A model generated the notes under the pieces. It did not search any database, was not told the DNA's origin, and was given only the letters and a program-made list of their open reading frames with translations. Below, piece by piece: positions 60,698 to 64,000 of a stretch of 64,000 nucleotides of DNA. Position numbers and translations under genes: made by a program. Source of the DNA: Ruegeria atlantica (lineage in GTDB: Bacteria > Pseudomonadota > Alphaproteobacteria > Rhodobacterales > Rhodobacteraceae). The stretch lies in contig NZ_WQFE01000005.1 in NCBI RefSeq assembly GCF_013033965.1, forward strand, positions 62,001 to 126,000, given 5' to 3'. Numbering within the stretch: the stretch's first letter is position 1; each line of letters opens with the position of its first letter.

Positions 60698-63651
60698 CCG
60701 AACATACGCCCAACTCTGCCTTTCATGCCTCTAGCTTTATGCAGGGGCATAATGCCGAATATCTGGAGCAGCTTTATGCCCAGTACACCAAGGACCCGAA
60801 CGCGGTGGATGCTGCCTGGGTCGAGTTCTTCCGGCAGATGGGCGACGCCACCCCGGACGTCCAGCGCGAGGCCGAAGGGCCGTCCTGGGCACGGACCGAC
60901 TGGCCGCCGATGCCGACGGATGATCTGACCGGTGCATTGACGGGCGAATGGGCCGAAATCGATGCTAAGGCAGCGGGCGACAAGATCAAGGACAAGGCCG
61001 AAGCCAAGGGCGTTCAGGTCAGTGAAGATCAGATAAAGCGTGCGGTGCTGGACAGTTTGCGGGCGCTGATGCTGATCCGGGCCTATCGCATCCGGGGCCA
61101 TCTGGCCGCCGATCTGGACCCGCTGGGCATGCGCGCGGCCAGCACCCACCCTGAGTTGGACCCCAAGACTTACGGCTTCACCGAGGGCGACATGGATCGC
61201 CCGATCTTTATCGACAACGTGCTTGGGCTGCAGATGGCCAGCATGCGCCAGATCGTCGAAATCGTGAAACGCACCTATTGCGGCACGTTCGCGCTGCAGT
61301 ACATGCATATCTCAAATCCGGAAGAAGCCGCGTGGCTGAAAGAGCGGATCGAAGGGTACGGCAAGGAAATCCAGTTCACCAAGGAAGGCCGCAAGGCAAT
61401 CCTGAACAAGATGGTCGAGGCCGAAGGGTTCGAGAAGTTCCTGCATGTGAAATACATGGGCACCAAGCGCTTTGGTTTGGACGGCGGTGAGGCGCTGATC
61501 CCCGCGATGGAGCAGATCATCAAGCGCGGCGGCGCGCTGGGTGTCAGCGATATCGTCATCGGTATGCCGCACCGGGGCCGTCTGAACATTCTGGCGAATG
61601 TGATGCGCAAACCCTATCGCGCCATCTTCAACGAGTTCCAGGGCGGCAGCTTCAAACCCGAAGATGTCGACGGTTCCGGCGACGTGAAATACCACCTCGG
61701 CGCGTCCAGCGACCGAGAGTTTGACGGCAACAGCGTCCATCTGTCGCTGACTGCCAACCCCTCGCACCTTGAGGCGGTGAACCCGGTTGTTTTGGGCAAG
61801 GTCCGCGCCAAACAGGATCAGTTGGGTGACGAAGACCGCACCAAGGTGATGGGCATCCTGTTGCACGGCGATGCGGCCTTTGCGGGTCAGGGTGTTGTGG
61901 CCGAAGGGTTCGGCCTGTCGGGCCTAAAGGGTCATAAAACCGGCGGCACAATGCATATCGTGGTGAACAACCAGATCGGTTTTACAACTGCGCCGCATTT
62001 CAGCCGCTCGAGCCCCTACCCCACGGATATCGCCCTGATGGTTGAGGCACCGATCTTCCACGTGAATGGAGACGATCCCGAAGCTGTGACACATGCCGCC
62101 AAGGTAGCGACCGAATTTCGTCAGAAGTTCCACAAGGACGTGGTTATCGACATCTTTTGCTATCGCCGGTTTGGTCACAACGAGGGCGATGAGCCCATGT
62201 TCACCAATCCGATCATGTACAAGAAGATCAAGACGCATAAGACCACTTTGTCGCTGTACACGGAACGTCTGGTCAAAGACGGTCTGATCCCCGAAGGCGA
62301 AATCGAGGACATGAAAGCCGCCTTCCAGGCACATCTGAATGATGAGTTTGAGGCCGGGAAGGACTATAAGCCCAACAAGGCCGACTGGCTGGACGGGCGC
62401 TGGTCGCATCTGGACAAGAACAAAGATGAATATGTCCGCGGCGACACTGCGATAAAGCCGGAAACTTTAGCTGAGATTGGCAACGCGTTAACCCACGCGC
62501 CCGACGATATTGCGGTACATAAGACAGTCGCGCGTCTGCTGGACCACAAAAAACAGATGTTCGAAAGCGGCAAAGGTTTCGACTGGGCGACGGGTGAGGC
62601 TCTGGCATTTGGCTCGTTGCTGACCGAAGGCTATCCGGTACGTTTGTCTGGTCAGGACGCAACGCGCGGGACGTTCAGCCAACGCCACTCGGGGTTCGTG
62701 CATCAGGAAACCGAAGAACGGTTTTATCCGCTGAACAACATTCGCGAAGGGCAGTCGAAGTATGAAGTGATCGACTCGATGCTCAGCGAATATGCGGTTC
62801 TGGGTTTCGAATACGGGTTTTCGCTGGCAGAACCGAATGCGCTAACCCTTTGGGAAGCGCAGTTTGGTGACTTCGCCAACGGCGCACAGATCATGTTCGA
62901 CCAGTTCATCAGCTCGGGCGAAAGCAAGTGGCTGCGCATGTCCGGTCTGGTTTGCCTGTTGCCTCATGGCTTCGAGGGTCAAGGGCCCGAACACTCATCG
63001 GCGCGCCTGGAACGGTTCCTGCAGATGTGTGGCCAGGACAACTGGATCGTGGCCAACTGCACGACACCGGCGAACTATTTCCACATCCTACGCCGTCAGT
63101 TACACCGCACCTTCCGCAAGCCGCTAATTCTGGTGACACCCAAATCGCTGCTGCGTCACAAGCTGGCGGTCAGCAAGGCCGAAGAATTCACCACCGGTTC
63201 AAGCTTCCACCGCGTGTTGTGGGATGATGCGCAACATGGCAACTCAGACACCAAATTGGTCAAGGACGACAAGGTCAAACGCGTGGTGATGTGTTCCGGC
63301 AAGGTCTACTACGACCTGCTGGAAGAACGCGACGCGCGCGGCATCGACGACGTGTACCTCATGCGGATCGAACAGTTCTATCCCTTCCCGGCGCATTCGC
63401 TGATTAACGAGCTTGAGCGCTTTAAGGGGGCCGAAATGATCTGGTGCCAGGAAGAACCCAAGAACCAGGGTGCCTGGACCTTTATCGAACCGAATATTGA
63501 GTGGGTTCTGACCCGCATCGGCGCCAAGCACACAAGGCCGCGTTACGTCGGCCGCGCCACATCGGCTTCGCCCGCAACGGGTCTGGCCAGCCAACACAAA
63601 GCCCAACAAGAAGCGCTGGTGAACGAAGCGCTGAGCATTGAAGGAAAGTAA
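60694..63651 (+). CDS. sucA: 2-oxoglutarate dehydrogenase E1 component
   Basis: This 985-residue thiamine-diphosphate enzyme decarboxylates 2-oxoglutarate and passes the succinyl group to the lipoyl arm of SucB. An N-terminal E2-binding part (SFMQGHNAEYLEQLYAQY) leads to the first catalytic domain with MPHRGRLNILANVM and RRFGHNEGDEP (ThDP and metal), followed by the transketolase-like domain (ATRGTFSQRHSG, GFEGQGPEHSSAR). It overlaps the DUF805 gene by ATGA. Confidence 0.97.
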   Translation: MTEHTPNSAFHASSFMQGHNAEYLEQLYAQYTKDPNAVDAAWVEFFRQMGDATPDVQREAEGPSWARTDWPPMPTDDLTGALTGEWAEIDAKAAGDKIKDKAEAKGVQVSEDQIKRAVLDSLRALMLIRAYRIRGHLAADLDPLGMRAASTHPELDPKTYGFTEGDMDRPIFIDNVLGLQMASMRQIVEIVKRTYCGTFALQYMHISNPEEAAWLKERIEGYGKEIQFTKEGRKAILNKMVEAEGFEKFLHVKYMGTKRFGLDGGEALIPAMEQIIKRGGALGVSDIVIGMPHRGRLNILANVMRKPYRAIFNEFQGGSFKPEDVDGSGDVKYHLGASSDREFDGNSVHLSLTANPSHLEAVNPVVLGKVRAKQDQLGDEDRTKVMGILLHGDAAFAGQGVVAEGFGLSGLKGHKTGGTMHIVVNNQIGFTTAPHFSRSSPYPTDIALMVEAPIFHVNGDDPEAVTHAAKVATEFRQKFHKDVVIDIFCYRRFGHNEGDEPMFTNPIMYKKIKTHKTTLSLYTERLVKDGLIPEGEIEDMKAAFQAHLNDEFEAGKDYKPNKADWLDGRWSHLDKNKDEYVRGDTAIKPETLAEIGNALTHAPDDIAVHKTVARLLDHKKQMFESGKGFDWATGEALAFGSLLTEGYPVRLSGQDATRGTFSQRHSGFVHQETEERFYPLNNIREGQSKYEVIDSMLSEYAVLGFEYGFSLAEPNALTLWEAQFGDFANGAQIMFDQFISSGESKWLRMSGLVCLLPHGFEGQGPEHSSARLERFLQMCGQDNWIVANCTTPANYFHILRRQLHRTFRKPLILVTPKSLLRHKLAVSKAEEFTTGSSFHRVLWDDAQHGNSDTKLVKDDKVKRVVMCSGKVYYDLLEERDARGIDDVYLMRIEQFYPFPAHSLINELERFKGAEMIWCQEEPKNQGAWTFIEPNIEWVLTRIGAKHTRPRYVGRATSASPATGLASQHKAQQEALVNEALSIEGK

Positions 63652-63654
63652 ACG

Positions 63655-64000
63655 ATGACGATTGAAGTTCGTGTTCCCACGCTTGGCGAGTCGGTTACCG
63701 AAGCCACGGTTGCGACATGGTTCAAGAAACCCGGTGACGCTGTAGCCGTTGATGAAATGCTGTGTGAGTTGGAGACCGACAAGGTCACGGTCGAAGTCCC
63801 CTCTCCTGTCGCTGGCGTGATGGGCGAAATTGTCGCCGCCGAAGGCGAAACCGTTGGTGTTGACGCTCTGCTGGCCACCATCGCCGCCGGTGAAGGCGCA
63901 GCCCCGGCCGCTGCACCAGCCCCTGCGGCAGCGGCAGCTCCGGCGGCGTCCAGCGGCAGTGTTGACGTCATGGTGCCGACCTTGGGTGAATCCGTGACCG
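63655..64000 (+). CDS. sucB: 2-oxoglutarate dehydrogenase E2 component, 5' part
   Basis: Only the first 115 codons are in the window. The first lipoyl domain begins [20 protein letters not shown], with the lysine to be lipoylated in [18 protein letters not shown] near residue 43; an alanine-proline linker follows at about 80-98, and then [13 protein letters not shown] starts a second lipoyl domain. Two lipoyl domains are a feature of some alphaproteobacterial SucB proteins. The ATG is three bases after the sucA stop, with AAGGAAAG before it. Confidence 0.93.
   Translation, partial: MTIEVRVPTLGESVTEATVATWFKKPGDAVAVDEMLCELETDKVTVEVPSPVAGVMGEIVAAEGETVGVDALLATIAAGEGAAPAAAPAPAAAAAPAASSGSVDVMVPTLGESVT

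Overview
The window looks like the chromosome of a marine alphaproteobacterium of the Roseobacter group (Rhodobacterales). The evidence is high GC with strongly biased codons, a complete set of key ethylmalonyl-CoA pathway genes (crotonyl-CoA carboxylase/reductase, ethylmalonyl-CoA mutase, mesaconyl-CoA hydratase, a malyl-CoA thioesterase-type CitE protein) lying among the TCA genes, an RpoH2-like sigma factor, a LuxI/LuxR pair of the roseobacter type, and families largely confined to this order (DUF1194, TIGR02186, DUF1737). No rRNA, tRNA, CRISPR array, insertion sequence or prophage was seen. Both ends are cut inside genes (mreD at the left, sucB at the right).

Layout. 1-3.5 kb: end of the rod-shape operon (mreD, mrdA, rodA). 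3.5-17 kb: housekeeping genes in short runs: a hydroxyacid reductase, an M3 peptidase, a membrane-anchored MoeB-like protein, dut, coaBC, a ChaN-like protein, rpoH, cobU with a phosphatase, a GST with a YHS-like tail, comM, gshB, yraN and rsmI. 17-28 kb: LppC-like lipoprotein, glnD, murJ, a rhomboid that has lost its catalytic residues, trpS, a branched-chain-type aminotransferase, usp, a DsbA-like isomerase, nifU/nfuA, tsaB and rimI. 28-33 kb: a nucleoside/BMP-type ABC importer. 33-39 kb: TSUP permease with TIGR02186 protein, then a leftward run of a 72-residue small protein, luxR, luxI, a RecD-like helicase and an SDR. 39-45 kb: ccrA, acyltransferase, ecm, an H-NS-like protein and deoD. 45-54 kb (leftward): sdhCDAB interrupted by a methyltransferase and a glycosyltransferase, preceded by mch and a malyl-CoA thioesterase. 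55-64 kb (rightward): mdh, then sucC, sucD, sucA and sucB with three extra envelope or membrane genes between them.

How the genes work together. The right half is a carbon-metabolism region: succinate dehydrogenase, malate dehydrogenase, succinyl-CoA synthetase and 2-oxoglutarate dehydrogenase alongside the ethylmalonyl-CoA route, which assimilates acetyl-CoA and feeds succinyl-CoA and malate into that cycle. The sdh and suc promoters share a pair of TGTGATCACA-like palindromes with the same 21-bp spacing and almost the same distance to the first start codon, which suggests one unidentified regulator for both operons.

The most interesting regulatory locus is the quorum-sensing run. Perfect TTAA-N7-TTAA motifs, the binding pattern of the cell-cycle regulator CtrA, lie both upstream of the small-ORF/luxR unit and upstream of luxI, with an extra TTAACCAT half site before luxI. 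No clearly new multi-gene defence or biosynthetic system was found; the strongest leads are regulatory sites, a pseudo-rhomboid, a metabolic operon with inserted sugar and methyl transferases, and several small proteins.
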